From assembly GCA_046351095.1 (NCBI GenBank), contig JAXLZC010000001.1:2418001-2482000 (forward strand): a DNA stretch of 64,000 nt. The letters are read 5' to 3'. Position 1 is the first letter of the stretch. Each line of letters opens with the position of its first letter. The notes below the pieces were generated by a model. That model worked only from the letters and a program-made list of their open reading frames with translations. It was not told where the DNA came from and searched no databases. Below, one piece after another: positions 1 to 8,472 of the stretch. Origin of the DNA: BQWY01 sp046351095 (GTDB lineage: Bacteria > Nitrospirota > Nitrospiria > Nitrospirales > Nitrospiraceae). A program made the translations under genes and the position numbers.

Positions 1-1545
1 TCACTATTTTTTGACGTTGGGCAACCTGCTGCTTCTGGGATCAAACTCGAAGCAACTGGTACTGGGCCGTTTACGTGGAAGAGCGATGCATTGCCCGCCG
101 GTTTATTTCTCTCTGAAACAGGTGAAATTACAGGAACTCCAAGCGTAGGCGGACAGAAGACAGTTAAGGTTACGGCCACGGGTCCTGGTGGTACGGATGA
201 CGAATCAGTTGTTGTGACGGTTCTTGGTAGGACGTCAATGGTCTCGGTTAGTAGCACAGGGGAGCAGTCTTCCGGTGGAGATAGTGGAAACGGAATTCGT
301 TTCATTAACAACACGAATCAGCGGAGAAGTTCTTTCCCTGGCATTAGCGCTGACGGACGGTTTGTTGTGTTTGATTCAACCGCCCCGAATTTCGGCGCCA
401 ACAATGGAAAGCGACAGATCTATCGTCGGGATCGTGTGAAGGGTGAGACGATTCTGATCTCTCAGTCAAGCTCGGGTGTGGCCGGCAACGACGATAGCCA
501 TGTTGCGAGCGTCAGCCAAGATGGACGTTTTGTTGCGTGGGATTCGTTCGCCTCGAACCTTGATTCCACAGATTCTGCGGACATTACGCGCGATGTGTTC
601 CTTCGCGATACGGTGACGGGGAAAACGGAACGGATTTCTCAGCGTGCCAATGGGTCTCGTCCTTGCCAAACGACAGTCGGTGAGCTGTGCAATAGTTTTG
701 GCCCTACCATGAGTGCTGATGGAAGTCTGATAGTGTTCGGAAGCTTTGCTAGCCTCGTTTCAGGGGATGAGCAGGCTGATGAGCCCAAGGGGGATCTCTA
801 CCTCTATCAGCGCGATACGAAGATCTTGAAGTTGATTACCAAGGGGATCGGCGGTGCCAGCAATGGGATCAGTGGGGGGCAGCAGATTAGCCCTGACGGT
901 AAGTTTGTTGTGTTTCAATCGAGGGCTTCCAATCTGGTGGAGAATGATCCGGACCAAACCGATTTGTACAATGACATCTTTGTCTACAACGTGGCGACCG
1001 AAAAGGTCACAAAGATTTCTGTAGCCGAAGCTGATCCAACAGTTTCACCTGTTGGTGCGAGCGAAAACCCGACTATTTCTGACAATGGTTCGAGAATCGC
1101 TTTTGCCGCAGTGGATGCCAACGGGATCAAGATCGGCGATGCTAACAATGTTCGTGACATTATCATTGTGGATTGGAGTGGCGATGGGAGTGTTCCCACG
1201 AACTATCGTCGGGTTACATACGGTGCGGGTTCCGGGGATCTGGATGCAGACAGTCCGTCGATCTCGCGAGATGGTCAGTACTTAACGTTCCATCGTGGAA
1301 CAGTGGAGCCCGATGGCTTGTCTGGCGATAGAAGAGTCCATGTGATGCGGGTTGGTAGTGCGCCGCAAATCGTTTCGGCTGATAGCAACGGCGTCCCTGC
1401 TGATGCGGACAGCCGTTTCCCGCGGATCAGTGCCGATGGTCGCTACGTAACCTACTACTCGGGTGCCGGAAACTTGGTGCAGCCTGACAACAATGGCGCA
1501 ATTGACGCGTTCATTACGCAGCGCTCGCTGGTTGTTCCTAACTAA
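1..1545 (+). CDS. Ig-like/beta-propeller (TolB/PD40-type) secreted protein, 5' end missing
   Basis: The reading frame is open from the first base, so the start lies upstream; 514 residues are visible. Residues about 1-75 resemble a putative Ig-like domain (He_PIG type: pattern TGTGPFTW, then LPAGLFLS and GEITGTPS). From about residue 110 there are repeated blades of roughly 50-60 residues with the pattern ISxDGRFVVFxSxAxNL followed by a DIFVYN- or DVFLRD-like strand, typical of PD40/TolB beta-propellers. The next gene has the same architecture, so the two are tandem paralogues. No catalytic residues are seen. A role in envelope or extracellular binding is inference. Confidence 0.85.
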   Translation, partial: SLFFDVGQPAASGIKLEATGTGPFTWKSDALPAGLFLSETGEITGTPSVGGQKTVKVTATGPGGTDDESVVVTVLGRTSMVSVSSTGEQSSGGDSGNGIRFINNTNQRRSSFPGISADGRFVVFDSTAPNFGANNGKRQIYRRDRVKGETILISQSSSGVAGNDDSHVASVSQDGRFVAWDSFASNLDSTDSADITRDVFLRDTVTGKTERISQRANGSRPCQTTVGELCNSFGPTMSADGSLIVFGSFASLVSGDEQADEPKGDLYLYQRDTKILKLITKGIGGASNGISGGQQISPDGKFVVFQSRASNLVENDPDQTDLYNDIFVYNVATEKVTKISVAEADPTVSPVGASENPTISDNGSRIAFAAVDANGIKIGDANNVRDIIIVDWSGDGSVPTNYRRVTYGAGSGDLDADSPSISRDGQYLTFHRGTVEPDGLSGDRRVHVMRVGSAPQIVSADSNGVPADADSRFPRISADGRYVTYYSGAGNLVQPDNNGAIDAFITQRSLVVPN

Positions 1546-1560
1546 GCTCTCCTAACGTAC

Positions 1561-1589
1561 CCTCGGCCCGCTTTAAAGGCGGGCCGAGG
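1561..1589 (+). terminator. Stem-loop after the first propeller gene
   Basis: A perfect 11-bp GC-rich inverted repeat (CCTCGGCCCGC with its complement) around a 7-base loop begins 15 bases after the stop codon. What follows is pyrimidine-rich rather than a clean T run, so it may be a weak intrinsic terminator or a 3' stability hairpin. The remaining bases up to 1836 show no gene. Confidence 0.6.
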
Positions 1590-1836
1590 ATCTCTCCTCT
1601 CTTCGCTGGCACGACAGGGCATTTATCTCGGTGCTAGGTGGTCTCGATAGCTCCCTCGTTCGTGGGGTCCCTTGGGCTTCCCCTTGTCCGTAGCCTCTTA
1701 GAAATCCCTCCTTTGCAGGCCACTTTCTGAGCTGAGCCCTAGTACCATTTCGGGATATGCACGGGCCTCATTCCGTAAGACAGTGACGCATGGCAAGCAT
1801 TCACCTCAACCGGTCTCAGGCTGAGAGGTAGGAAAC

Positions 1837-3540
1837 ATGCGTATTCGGAAACGTGCTTCGTGGTCTAAGGGGCGGCAGATTGCAGCAGTGGCTCTGATTG
1901 CGATGATGGCGGGCTGTAACGGTAGTTCAGGAGGGGGCGGCGCTGCGAGTTCCGTCAGCGCCTCTCCGACTATTAATGCCGGCTTGCCTGTCGGAGACGT
2001 TGGGATGCCCTATTCGGCTTCGTTGACGACGGACACAGGCTCAAACGTGCAGTGGACGTTAGTTGGAGGAGAATTGCCCGCAGGATTGACCTTTTCGGAG
2101 GCCGGCCTCCTGCAAGGTACGCCGCTCCAACACGGTGTAAGCGCGATTACCGTGAAGGCTACGACGGCCGCCGGTAACGATACAAAAACCCTGTCGCTTC
2201 GCATTCGGCAGAAGACGTCCAGCATCTCGACTACGAAAGCAGGTATTCGCGGCAACAAGGCGAGCGGTGTGAAGCCGAACTTTGGCGGTGAAGCTGCGAT
2301 GAGCGGCGATGGCCGCTATGTGGTGTTCCAGTCGTTGGCCGACAATCTTGTGTCGGACGATACGAACAACGCGCAGGATCTCTTTCTTCATGATCGTCAG
2401 ACTGGTGAAATAACCCGCGTTTCGGTTGGAACTGGAAACCTCCAAGGTGACCGTGACACGGTGACCGGGACGATCAGTGATGATGGGAACACCATCGCGT
2501 TCATGTCGTTTGCGGGGAATTTGGCGGCGGGTGATACGAATTACGTCGCACCGGCCGGATTGGTATTGGATCCGAGTGGTGGCGATATCTTTGTGCACGA
2601 TCGTAACACCAAGCAGACCACGCGAATCTCCGAAGGACCGAATGGGACTCTGGGGACCTGCGATCAGCCTCCGCTCGACAACTGGCCTTGCAATAGTTTT
2701 GATCCGGCCTTGAGCCAGGATGGCAACCTGGTTGCGTTCGGCTCGACCTTCACGAACCTCGTCCCTGGTGATACCAACAAACGTGCCGATATCTTTGTTT
2801 ACAATCGCACGACGAAAACCATGGAGAAGGCCTCCGTGGGATTCGGTGGCGCTGAAGCCAATGGGTGGTCTGGCAATCCTGGTATCAGCGGGGACGGACG
2901 CTATGTGATTTTTGAGTCGACGGCGTCGAATCTTGTGGCGGCGGGTGAGGACACCAACGGCGCGACAGATATCTTCGTCTACGATCGTAACGACGGTACC
3001 ATCACGCTTGTGTCGAAGAATGACGGGGGTGCGGTTGGAAACCATAACAGCATGACTCCCTATATCAGCCGTGATGGTAAGTGGATTACTTTCTGGTCAG
3101 CGGCCGACAACCTTGTCGCTGCTGACACAAACGCCAAAGCGGACGTGTTTGCGGTTGAATGGAAAGCCACGCCGCGCACGATGCAACTGGTGTCAAAGTC
3201 CGGGAGCGGTGTGCAGGCGGATGATGATAGCCAGGTTTCTGTGATCAGTGGGAATGGTCGGTACGTGGTGTTCGAGTCGAAGGCCACGAATCTTATCGAT
3301 GGCACGCCGGATACCAACGGCAACGTCGATATCTTCGTAGCGGATCTCCAGGGCACCGGGGCAGGCTTCATGAAGCGTGTGTCGGTGAATCACAATGGCG
3401 ATGAGGCGGTGGGTGGAGCGAGTGAAACGCCGTCCATCAGTGCGGACGGGCGGTTTATCTCCTTCTCCTCGGACGCGACAAACCTGGAAGATGGCGATAC
3501 GAACGGAACGAAGGACGTGTTCGTAACGCAACGGCCATAA
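1837..3540 (+). CDS. Lipoprotein with Ig-like domain and PD40 beta-propeller
   Basis: 567 residues. The N-terminus is a basic, hydrophobic signal peptide ending in the lipobox MAGC with Cys27, followed by a Gly/Ser-rich linker, so it should be a lipidated envelope protein. Residues about 45-125 match the Ig-like (He_PIG) pattern (GLPVGDVGMPYSASL, LPAGLTFSEAGLLQGTP). The rest is a series of blades carrying ISxDGRYVVFxSxAxNL and DTNxxxDIFVxDR motifs, as in TolB/PD40 propellers. A good ribosome site (GAGGTAGGA) precedes the ATG. It is a paralogue of the preceding gene, sharing even the CNSF block. No enzymatic motif is visible; substrate or partner is unknown. Confidence 0.85.
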   Translation: MRIRKRASWSKGRQIAAVALIAMMAGCNGSSGGGGAASSVSASPTINAGLPVGDVGMPYSASLTTDTGSNVQWTLVGGELPAGLTFSEAGLLQGTPLQHGVSAITVKATTAAGNDTKTLSLRIRQKTSSISTTKAGIRGNKASGVKPNFGGEAAMSGDGRYVVFQSLADNLVSDDTNNAQDLFLHDRQTGEITRVSVGTGNLQGDRDTVTGTISDDGNTIAFMSFAGNLAAGDTNYVAPAGLVLDPSGGDIFVHDRNTKQTTRISEGPNGTLGTCDQPPLDNWPCNSFDPALSQDGNLVAFGSTFTNLVPGDTNKRADIFVYNRTTKTMEKASVGFGGAEANGWSGNPGISGDGRYVIFESTASNLVAAGEDTNGATDIFVYDRNDGTITLVSKNDGGAVGNHNSMTPYISRDGKWITFWSAADNLVAADTNAKADVFAVEWKATPRTMQLVSKSGSGVQADDDSQVSVISGNGRYVVFESKATNLIDGTPDTNGNVDIFVADLQGTGAGFMKRVSVNHNGDEAVGGASETPSISADGRFISFSSDATNLEDGDTNGTKDVFVTQRP

Positions 3541-3567
3541 TCTCGGACCGTAGTTCGGTAAGTGAGC

Positions 3568-3608
3568 CCCCATGCAGCCTTAACGGCTGCATGGGGCTTC
3601 GCATTTTT
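3568..3608 (+). terminator. Rho-independent terminator
   Basis: A 12-bp stem (CCCCATGCAGCC and its complement) with a 5-base loop is followed shortly by a run of five T, right after the lipoprotein gene. The end of the convergent minus-strand gene at 3607 abuts it, so it may serve both directions. Confidence 0.8.
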
Positions 3609-4590
3609 ATGAGGCGAGATTCTCGTAGATTGCTGCCGCAAGGAGGGGAAACATGATTTCGTGATGTCCGGTGAGGGTGTACCCGGTCCCGCCTTTTTGC
3701 GTTGGGCGTCGAACCACGTTGGTCAGTGGGCGATAGTGTGTGAGGAAGTCCATATTGACCGTCGTGATCTTACGAAGCGGGTGGCCAAGGTTACGCCCCA
3801 ACGTCACTGCTTTCAGAAAGACTTCCGGCAAAATGACGGCAGAACCGAGGTTGAGGTAGACCCCGCCTTCCATCGAAGACACCACCGCAGTCAGTTTGCG
3901 GAAGTCCACGAGAGAACCTGCACCGATGGCTGCGCCGTCGGCAGCTGGATGCATGTGGATGATATCGGTGCCGACAGCCACATGTACGGTGACGGGAACC
4001 CCGAGTCGATATCCATTGGCAAGAATACTCAGATTGTTGTTAGGAAAGTGTTTGCTGTGCTCGACTAAGTAGTGTCCGACAGCTTCGCCGATGCCTTTCC
4101 CATCTCGTGCGCCAGCGCGCATGGCCATATTGAGGATGTGCCCGGTTTCCTCCGCCATGCCGAAACGGCCGGAGTCAATTTCAGCTTCGACGTCTTCGGA
4201 CGTCTGACCCAACAGGGCGATTTCGAAGTCATGGACAATGCCAGCACCGTTTAACGCGACTGCCGTGACGATCCCTCGTTTCATGAGATCGATCACGAGC
4301 GGACTGAGCCCCACCTTGATCGGATGGGCTCCCATGCCCAGGATGACCTGGCGATCTTGTCGGTGCGCGCGCGCAATTGTCTTCGCGACAGTCCGAAAGG
4401 TATCGGCGGCCAGAATGTGAGGAAGCGAATCCAGAAAATCCGAAAAACGCCCACCGGGTCGCCAGGCCGAGGCGAAGTCGGACATGCGCACTTTGCTTTT
4501 GCGCCGACTGAGCGGGTAGGTCTTCAACCGACTGACATCGATAGGGAGGACTGGGCCGCGTGGGGAACCTTTAGTGCGAGGGGGTGCCAA
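3607..4590 (-). CDS. Conserved protein, deoxyhypusine-synthase-like, next to gmhA
   Basis: About 327 residues, cytoplasmic. The patterns GMGAHPIKVGLSPLVIDL and NGAGIVHDFEIALLG recall the NAD-binding part of the deoxyhypusine synthase family (PF01916), but bacteria of this kind have no eIF5A substrate, so the reaction is unknown. I chose the TTG at 4590 because GGGAG lies 5-10 bases upstream; another TTG at 4605 is in frame. Either start lies inside the 3' end of gmhA (overlap of about 20 bases), so the two are probably translationally coupled. That suggests a link to heptose or envelope sugar metabolism, which is inference only. Confidence 0.7.
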   Translation of the reverse strand: MAPPRTKGSPRGPVLPIDVSRLKTYPLSRRKSKVRMSDFASAWRPGGRFSDFLDSLPHILAADTFRTVAKTIARAHRQDRQVILGMGAHPIKVGLSPLVIDLMKRGIVTAVALNGAGIVHDFEIALLGQTSEDVEAEIDSGRFGMAEETGHILNMAMRAGARDGKGIGEAVGHYLVEHSKHFPNNNLSILANGYRLGVPVTVHVAVGTDIIHMHPAADGAAIGAGSLVDFRKLTAVVSSMEGGVYLNLGSAVILPEVFLKAVTLGRNLGHPLRKITTVNMDFLTHYRPLTNVVRRPTQKGGTGYTLTGHHEIMFPLLAAAIYENLAS

Positions 4591-5161
4591 AGAGCTCTCC
4601 CTCAATCAACTCGCACAATACGTGGCCCATCGTGATGTGGCATTCCTGAATTCGTGCCGTAATCGTCGAAGGCACGACAAAGCAGTGGTCTACCCGCGTA
4701 CGGAGCGCACCGCCTTGATGGCCGGTCCAGCCGACGGTCGTGAGTCCCAGCGTACGTGCGGCATCCACGCCGTGAAGTACATTAGGGGAATTCCCGCTCG
4801 TGCTGATACCGACGGCGATATCGCCGCGCACCCCATGCGCTTCGACCTGGCGGGCAAACACGGTGTCGTAGCCGAAGTCGTTGGCGATGCAGGTCAATGC
4901 CGAGGTATCGGCACCGAGCGCGAGGGCGGGCAAGGCGCGGCGATTGTTGTGGTAGCGACCGACAAACTCTGCGGCGAGGTGCATCGCATCCGTCGCACTG
5001 CCACCATTGCCGAAAAAGAGCACCTTTCGGCCTTGCTTAAACGCTGAAGCCATCAGCTGCGCAAGCGAGACAAGCTGGTCGGCATAGAGGCGAATGAACT
5101 CGCGCTTGACCGAGGCACTGTCCTCGAACGCCTGAAGTGCGGCCGCTTTCATGCGCGGCAT
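4571..5161 (-). CDS. gmhA: Phosphoheptose isomerase (sedoheptulose 7-phosphate isomerase)
   Basis: 196 residues, the normal size for GmhA. It converts sedoheptulose 7-phosphate to D-glycero-D-manno-heptose 7-phosphate, the first step of the LPS inner-core heptose pathway in the cytosol. It is a SIS-domain protein: VLFFGNGGSATDAMHLAAEFVGR and GISTSGNSPNV are the phosphosugar-binding motifs, and the C-terminal HITMGHVLCELIE helix carries the conserved active-site His. ATG 5161 and ATG 5152 are both possible starts with no clear ribosome site; an upstream TTG at 5188 is less likely. The downstream gene overlaps its end. Other heptose genes are not in the window. Confidence 0.9.
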   Translation of the reverse strand: MPRMKAAALQAFEDSASVKREFIRLYADQLVSLAQLMASAFKQGRKVLFFGNGGSATDAMHLAAEFVGRYHNNRRALPALALGADTSALTCIANDFGYDTVFARQVEAHGVRGDIAVGISTSGNSPNVLHGVDAARTLGLTTVGWTGHQGGALRTRVDHCFVVPSTITARIQECHITMGHVLCELIEGELFGTPSH

Positions 5162-5203
5162 TCTAGAAAAGGGGGTGCACCCTGTCAAACAATGCCGCGT
5201 GGG

Positions 5204-6169
5204 TTATGTGCGGCGTGAGGGCGTGTCCTGTGAAGACGGTGTGGTCGGATGCGTAGAGCCTTTCCCGATGACGTTCATGGCAAGGGCCATCATGGACCCA
5301 ACGTCGGAGACCGAGGCGGGGAGCACCAGCGATGTCGTCGAACGCGCTAGTTCGCCGAAGCGAGCGATGTATTGTTCCGCCACACGAAGTTGCACAGCCT
5401 CCTGACCACCAGGCACCTGCGTGGCGAGCGCTACGGTTCGCAAACCCTCGGCCGTTGCCGTGGCGAGCGCCGTGATGGCATGCGCAGCACCTTCGGCCTC
5501 ATTGATCTGCTGCTGTTTTTTCGCTTCGGACGCCTTGATCACTTGCTGTTTTTCACCCTCCGCCTCGTTGATGGCGGCATCGCGCTGGCCTTCAGACGTC
5601 AAAATGACGGCGCGTTTTTCGCGTTCCGCGCGCATCTGTTTTTCCATCGCGTTGAGCACGTCCTTCGGGGGCGTAATGTTTTTGATTTCATAGCGGAGCA
5701 CTTTTACGCCCCACGGCTCTGAGGCTTTGTCCAGTTCATGCACGACCTGGACGTTGATGTTGGTTCGTTCTTCGAATGTGCGATCCAGGTCGATCTTGCC
5801 GATCTCGCTCCGCAGCGTCGTTTGCGCCAACTGCGACAGGGCAAAGTTGTAATCGGAAATGCCGTATGACGCCCGCTCGGGATTCATGACTTTGAGGTAC
5901 AGCACACCGTCGACGCCGACTTGGACATTGTCGCGTGTGATGCAAATTTGCTCGGGAATGTCGATCGCGGTTTCCTTCAGCGAATGTTTGTATCGAACAG
6001 CATCGACGAACGGAACCAAGATATGGAATCCGGCATTCAGCGTACTGTGGTATTTCCCGAGGCGTTCGACGACGTAGGCGCTCTGCTGCGGGACGACTCT
6101 CGCCGTCTTGGCGACGGTAATGAGCGCCAAGATAGCGAGTACCAACATCACCAGGACTCCACCCGACAT
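5204..6169 (-). CDS. SPFH/Band 7 (stomatin/paraslipin) membrane protein, QmcA-like
   Basis: 321 residues. One N-terminal transmembrane helix (about residues 3-22) is followed by the SPFH domain (VVPQQSAYVVERLGKY, then FVDAVRYKHSLKE), then a long alanine/glutamate/lysine-rich coiled coil (repeats of INEAEGEKQQ) and a C-terminal oligomerisation segment. Such proteins form large ring assemblies that organise membrane microdomains and often recruit proteases. The ATG at 6169 has GGAGG 8 bases upstream; an upstream in-frame ATG at 6184 has no such site. It lies 36 bases after an NfeD gene, the usual partner, so the two form an operon. Confidence 0.9.
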   Translation of the reverse strand: MSGGVLVMLVLAILALITVAKTARVVPQQSAYVVERLGKYHSTLNAGFHILVPFVDAVRYKHSLKETAIDIPEQICITRDNVQVGVDGVLYLKVMNPERASYGISDYNFALSQLAQTTLRSEIGKIDLDRTFEERTNINVQVVHELDKASEPWGVKVLRYEIKNITPPKDVLNAMEKQMRAEREKRAVILTSEGQRDAAINEAEGEKQQVIKASEAKKQQQINEAEGAAHAITALATATAEGLRTVALATQVPGGQEAVQLRVAEQYIARFGELARSTTSLVLPASVSDVGSMMALAMNVIGKGSTHPTTPSSQDTPSRRT

Positions 6170-6205
6170 TGTGCTGTCCTCCATACGTGAATGCCCTCGC
6201 GATCG

Positions 6206-6637
6206 TTAGGCGGCGGTAACCCAGAGCGTCAGCCCATCGACACGATCCACCCGGCAGCGCTGGTCTTTCACCAGCAGCCCTGGCCCCGCATTGCAGGCGT
6301 TCCAGTGTGAGCCGCGCAATTCCACTTTACCCATCGCGCCTTCGGCCATCGCCTGCACGACCACCCCATGTTCCCCTACGACACTATCGACTTCGTGTCG
6401 CCCCGGCAGGGCGGCGGTGGCTCGCGCGAGCGGTTTGCGGAACATCAACAATGACGCAACGGCGAAGACGGTGAAGAGGCACCACTCCACCCAGGTCGGA
6501 AGGGTGAGGCCAAGTCCGCCGAACGCACCGACGAGCAGTGCCGAGAGTCCGAAGAAGAAGAGATAAAATCCGCCGGGCGTGACGAGTTCGAGGCCGATGA
6601 GGACAAGGCCCAGCACCATCCAATACCACCAGACCAT
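6206..6637 (-). CDS. NfeD-like membrane protein
   Basis: 143 residues. Three hydrophobic segments (about residues 4-22, 25-43 and 50-68) precede a C-terminal soluble OB-fold-like domain of about 65 residues with the pattern GEHGVVVQAMAEGAMGKVELRG, as in short NfeD (NfeD1b) proteins. It sits directly upstream of the SPFH gene in the same operon; the classical NfeD/stomatin pairing supports both calls. The start has GAGGTGATGC upstream. Its likely role is to work with the SPFH ring in membrane quality control or microdomain assembly. Confidence 0.88.
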   Translation of the reverse strand: MVWWYWMVLGLVLIGLELVTPGGFYLFFFGLSALLVGAFGGLGLTLPTWVEWCLFTVFAVASLLMFRKPLARATAALPGRHEVDSVVGEHGVVVQAMAEGAMGKVELRGSHWNACNAGPGLLVKDQRCRVDRVDGLTLWVTAA

Positions 6638-6799
6638 GCATCACCTCGGTATGCGCCGGCGCACGGACACTGCGATCCTGGTGAGACTACCTAGCGTGTG
6701 GGAAGCGGCAGAAGTCTAGACACAATCGGGTGAAGGGTCAAGCGTCGCCCGCCTCGACAGCGCCTGCGCCGCGCGTTTGCCCGCCTTCGGGGCCGATGG

Positions 6800-6805
6800 T
6801 ATAGT
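6800..6805 (+). promoter_or_regulatory. Candidate -10 box very close to the CARF-HEPN start
   Basis: TATAGT lies 9 bases before the ATG at 6815, with TTTGCC about 18 bases further upstream as a possible -35. If used, transcription would start at or just before the ATG, giving a nearly leaderless mRNA; no Shine-Dalgarno sequence is seen there. Confidence 0.4.
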
Positions 6806-6814
6806 CCGCGCGTT

Positions 6815-8050
6815 ATGCATCCGACCGGCTCCGGGAAGGCACTCCTCTGTGCGATGGTGGACAATGTGGCTCCTCTCGTGCGGACGATCAATGAGCTGCA
6901 ACCGGAGCTCCTCTGCTTTTTTGCCCCCGAGCACAGTCGCGAGGTGATCGAACACCGTATCCAACCGTCTCTCACCCACATGCCGCGTCGGTGGGATTGG
7001 GTGGTGACGTCCGACCAGCACGATCTCTTTGCCTCGCAGCGCGCGTTGACCGACCATTTTCTGCCACTAGTCGATGCGTGGCGCATTCACCCCGGTGAAT
7101 TGGTCGTTGTGCTGGGTGATGCGACAGCGAGTATGGTCGGCGCAGTGATGTTGGCCGGGATGGATCGCAGTTCTAAGCTCATCCAGGTGGTGAATCGAAG
7201 CGAGTCGACCTCGACGGACGATACGCCGACCATTCAAGGCAACGTGTGGGATGAAGCCGCCGCGAGCGGGCGGCGTGATGCGAGCCTGTTTTTTAATCGC
7301 GGCGAATATGAAGCGGCGGCCTCACTCTTTCGTCTGTGCGAAGGGCGCGTCAGCGGCGGGAAAAAACCGTTGTACCACGCCTTCGCTACGATGGCGGAGG
7401 CGTATGCCTGCTGGCATCGGCTGCAGCACCGGCTTGCGTGGGACAAATTAAAAACAGCAGTGAAGGGGCTGGAAGTTGCGGCGCTCTGGGGTGGTCCGCC
7501 CGGAACGGCTGCATTGGTTACCGCCATGAAGGCGCACGTCGCCTTTCTGGAACGAATCGTCATGGACCCTTCGGAATCGAAGGAAGGGTTGGTGGTCGAT
7601 CTACTCGCCAACGCCGTGCGACGCCTGCAGATTCAGCACGATGCGGAAGGCGCGATGCGCGTGCTGCTGCGAGGGCTGGAGCAGGCCTCACAATACCGAC
7701 TGTTTAAGGCGCACCGGATCAAGTCGTGGGATGTTGCCGCCGACGCACTCCCGGCACGGTATCGCATGGCGTGGGAAAACCGCTTTCGCGACGAGCGTGA
7801 CGGCAGACTCAAGCTGCCGTTCCATGCGCAATATCAATGGCTGGAAGAACTTGGTGACGACCTCGGGCACCGGTTTGCCAAACAATCGTCCGCACTCATG
7901 CCGCTACTTGATGCGGCCGACCGCGCCGTGCTCGGTCACGGCAACGAGACCGTGAAGCCCGAGCGTGTGCAACAACTGCGGGAAAAGGTGTTGGCGATCG
8001 TGGACATCGCCGAGTCGGCCTTGCCGACGTTTCCCCATCTCGCCTTGTGA
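6815..8050 (+). CDS. CARF-HEPN protein, TIGR02710 (Cas_02710) type, orphan
   Basis: 411 residues. The whole layout follows the TIGR02710 CRISPR-accessory family as I remember it. An N-terminal Rossmann-like CARF domain spans about residues 8-125 (PELLCFFAPEHS, then VVLGDATASMVGAVMLAGM). A middle helical part begins DASLFFNRGEYEAA, and a C-terminal HEPN-like region contains LLANAVRR, YRLFKAHR, LGDDLGHRF and VLGHG. Family members bind cyclic oligoadenylate through CARF and cut RNA with HEPN. Here both signature sites look altered. The usual TGGTKxM loop reads GDATASM, and the usual RNxSxLAHG reads ADRAVLGHG, leaving R-x4-H with Ala at the normal Arg position. No cas genes or array are in the window. 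The stop overlaps the next start. Confidence 0.72.
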   Translation: MHPTGSGKALLCAMVDNVAPLVRTINELQPELLCFFAPEHSREVIEHRIQPSLTHMPRRWDWVVTSDQHDLFASQRALTDHFLPLVDAWRIHPGELVVVLGDATASMVGAVMLAGMDRSSKLIQVVNRSESTSTDDTPTIQGNVWDEAAASGRRDASLFFNRGEYEAAASLFRLCEGRVSGGKKPLYHAFATMAEAYACWHRLQHRLAWDKLKTAVKGLEVAALWGGPPGTAALVTAMKAHVAFLERIVMDPSESKEGLVVDLLANAVRRLQIQHDAEGAMRVLLRGLEQASQYRLFKAHRIKSWDVAADALPARYRMAWENRFRDERDGRLKLPFHAQYQWLEELGDDLGHRFAKQSSALMPLLDAADRAVLGHGNETVKPERVQQLREKVLAIVDIAESALPTFPHLAL

Positions 8051-8457
8051 CCATGCACGCACCGCATGTCATGCACATTAAGATCTATTACGAGGATACC
8101 GATTGCGGCGGCGTGGTGTACTATGCGAACTATCTGAAATATTTCGAGCGGGCGCGGACCGAGTGTCTGGCGGCGAAGGGTATTTCAGTGGCCGACCACG
8201 CGGCGCAGGGCACGCAGTTCGTCGTGATTCATGCCGAGGCGCACTACCGAGCGCCGGCGCGGTACGGCGAGACACTGCGGATTGAAACGCTCGTGACGAT
8301 GCCGAGCCGCGCGCGGCTGACTTTTCAGCATCGTATTTTTGGGAGCGCGTCCGATCGCCCGATCGTCGAAGGGCAGGCCACGCTCGTGCCGACGGACGCG
8401 GCCGGTCGCCCGAAACGCCTCGAGCCTGGGTTCGTGCAACAACTACTCGGTACGTAG
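8047..8457 (+). CDS. ybgC: YbgC/4HBT-type acyl-CoA thioesterase
   Basis: 136 residues from the GTG at 8047, which overlaps the previous stop (GTGA); ATG 8053 is the alternative. This is a single hotdog domain with the signature YYEDTDCGGVVYYANYLKYFERAR, containing the catalytic Asp of the 4-hydroxybenzoyl-CoA thioesterase family. It should hydrolyse short-chain or phospholipid-derived acyl-CoA/acyl-ACP thioesters in the cytosol. In many Gram-negatives it heads the tol-pal operon; here it is instead coupled to the CARF-HEPN gene, with no tol genes following. The symbol is by family resemblance. Confidence 0.88.
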   Translation: MTMHAPHVMHIKIYYEDTDCGGVVYYANYLKYFERARTECLAAKGISVADHAAQGTQFVVIHAEAHYRAPARYGETLRIETLVTMPSRARLTFQHRIFGSASDRPIVEGQATLVPTDAAGRPKRLEPGFVQQLLGT

Positions 8458-8472
8458 GAGTCGCCCACCGAT

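Noticed and set aside
2059..3045. 328-codon ORF antisense to the propeller lipoprotein
   Set aside because: Arises from the repeated codons of the propeller gene; no domain or ribosome site.
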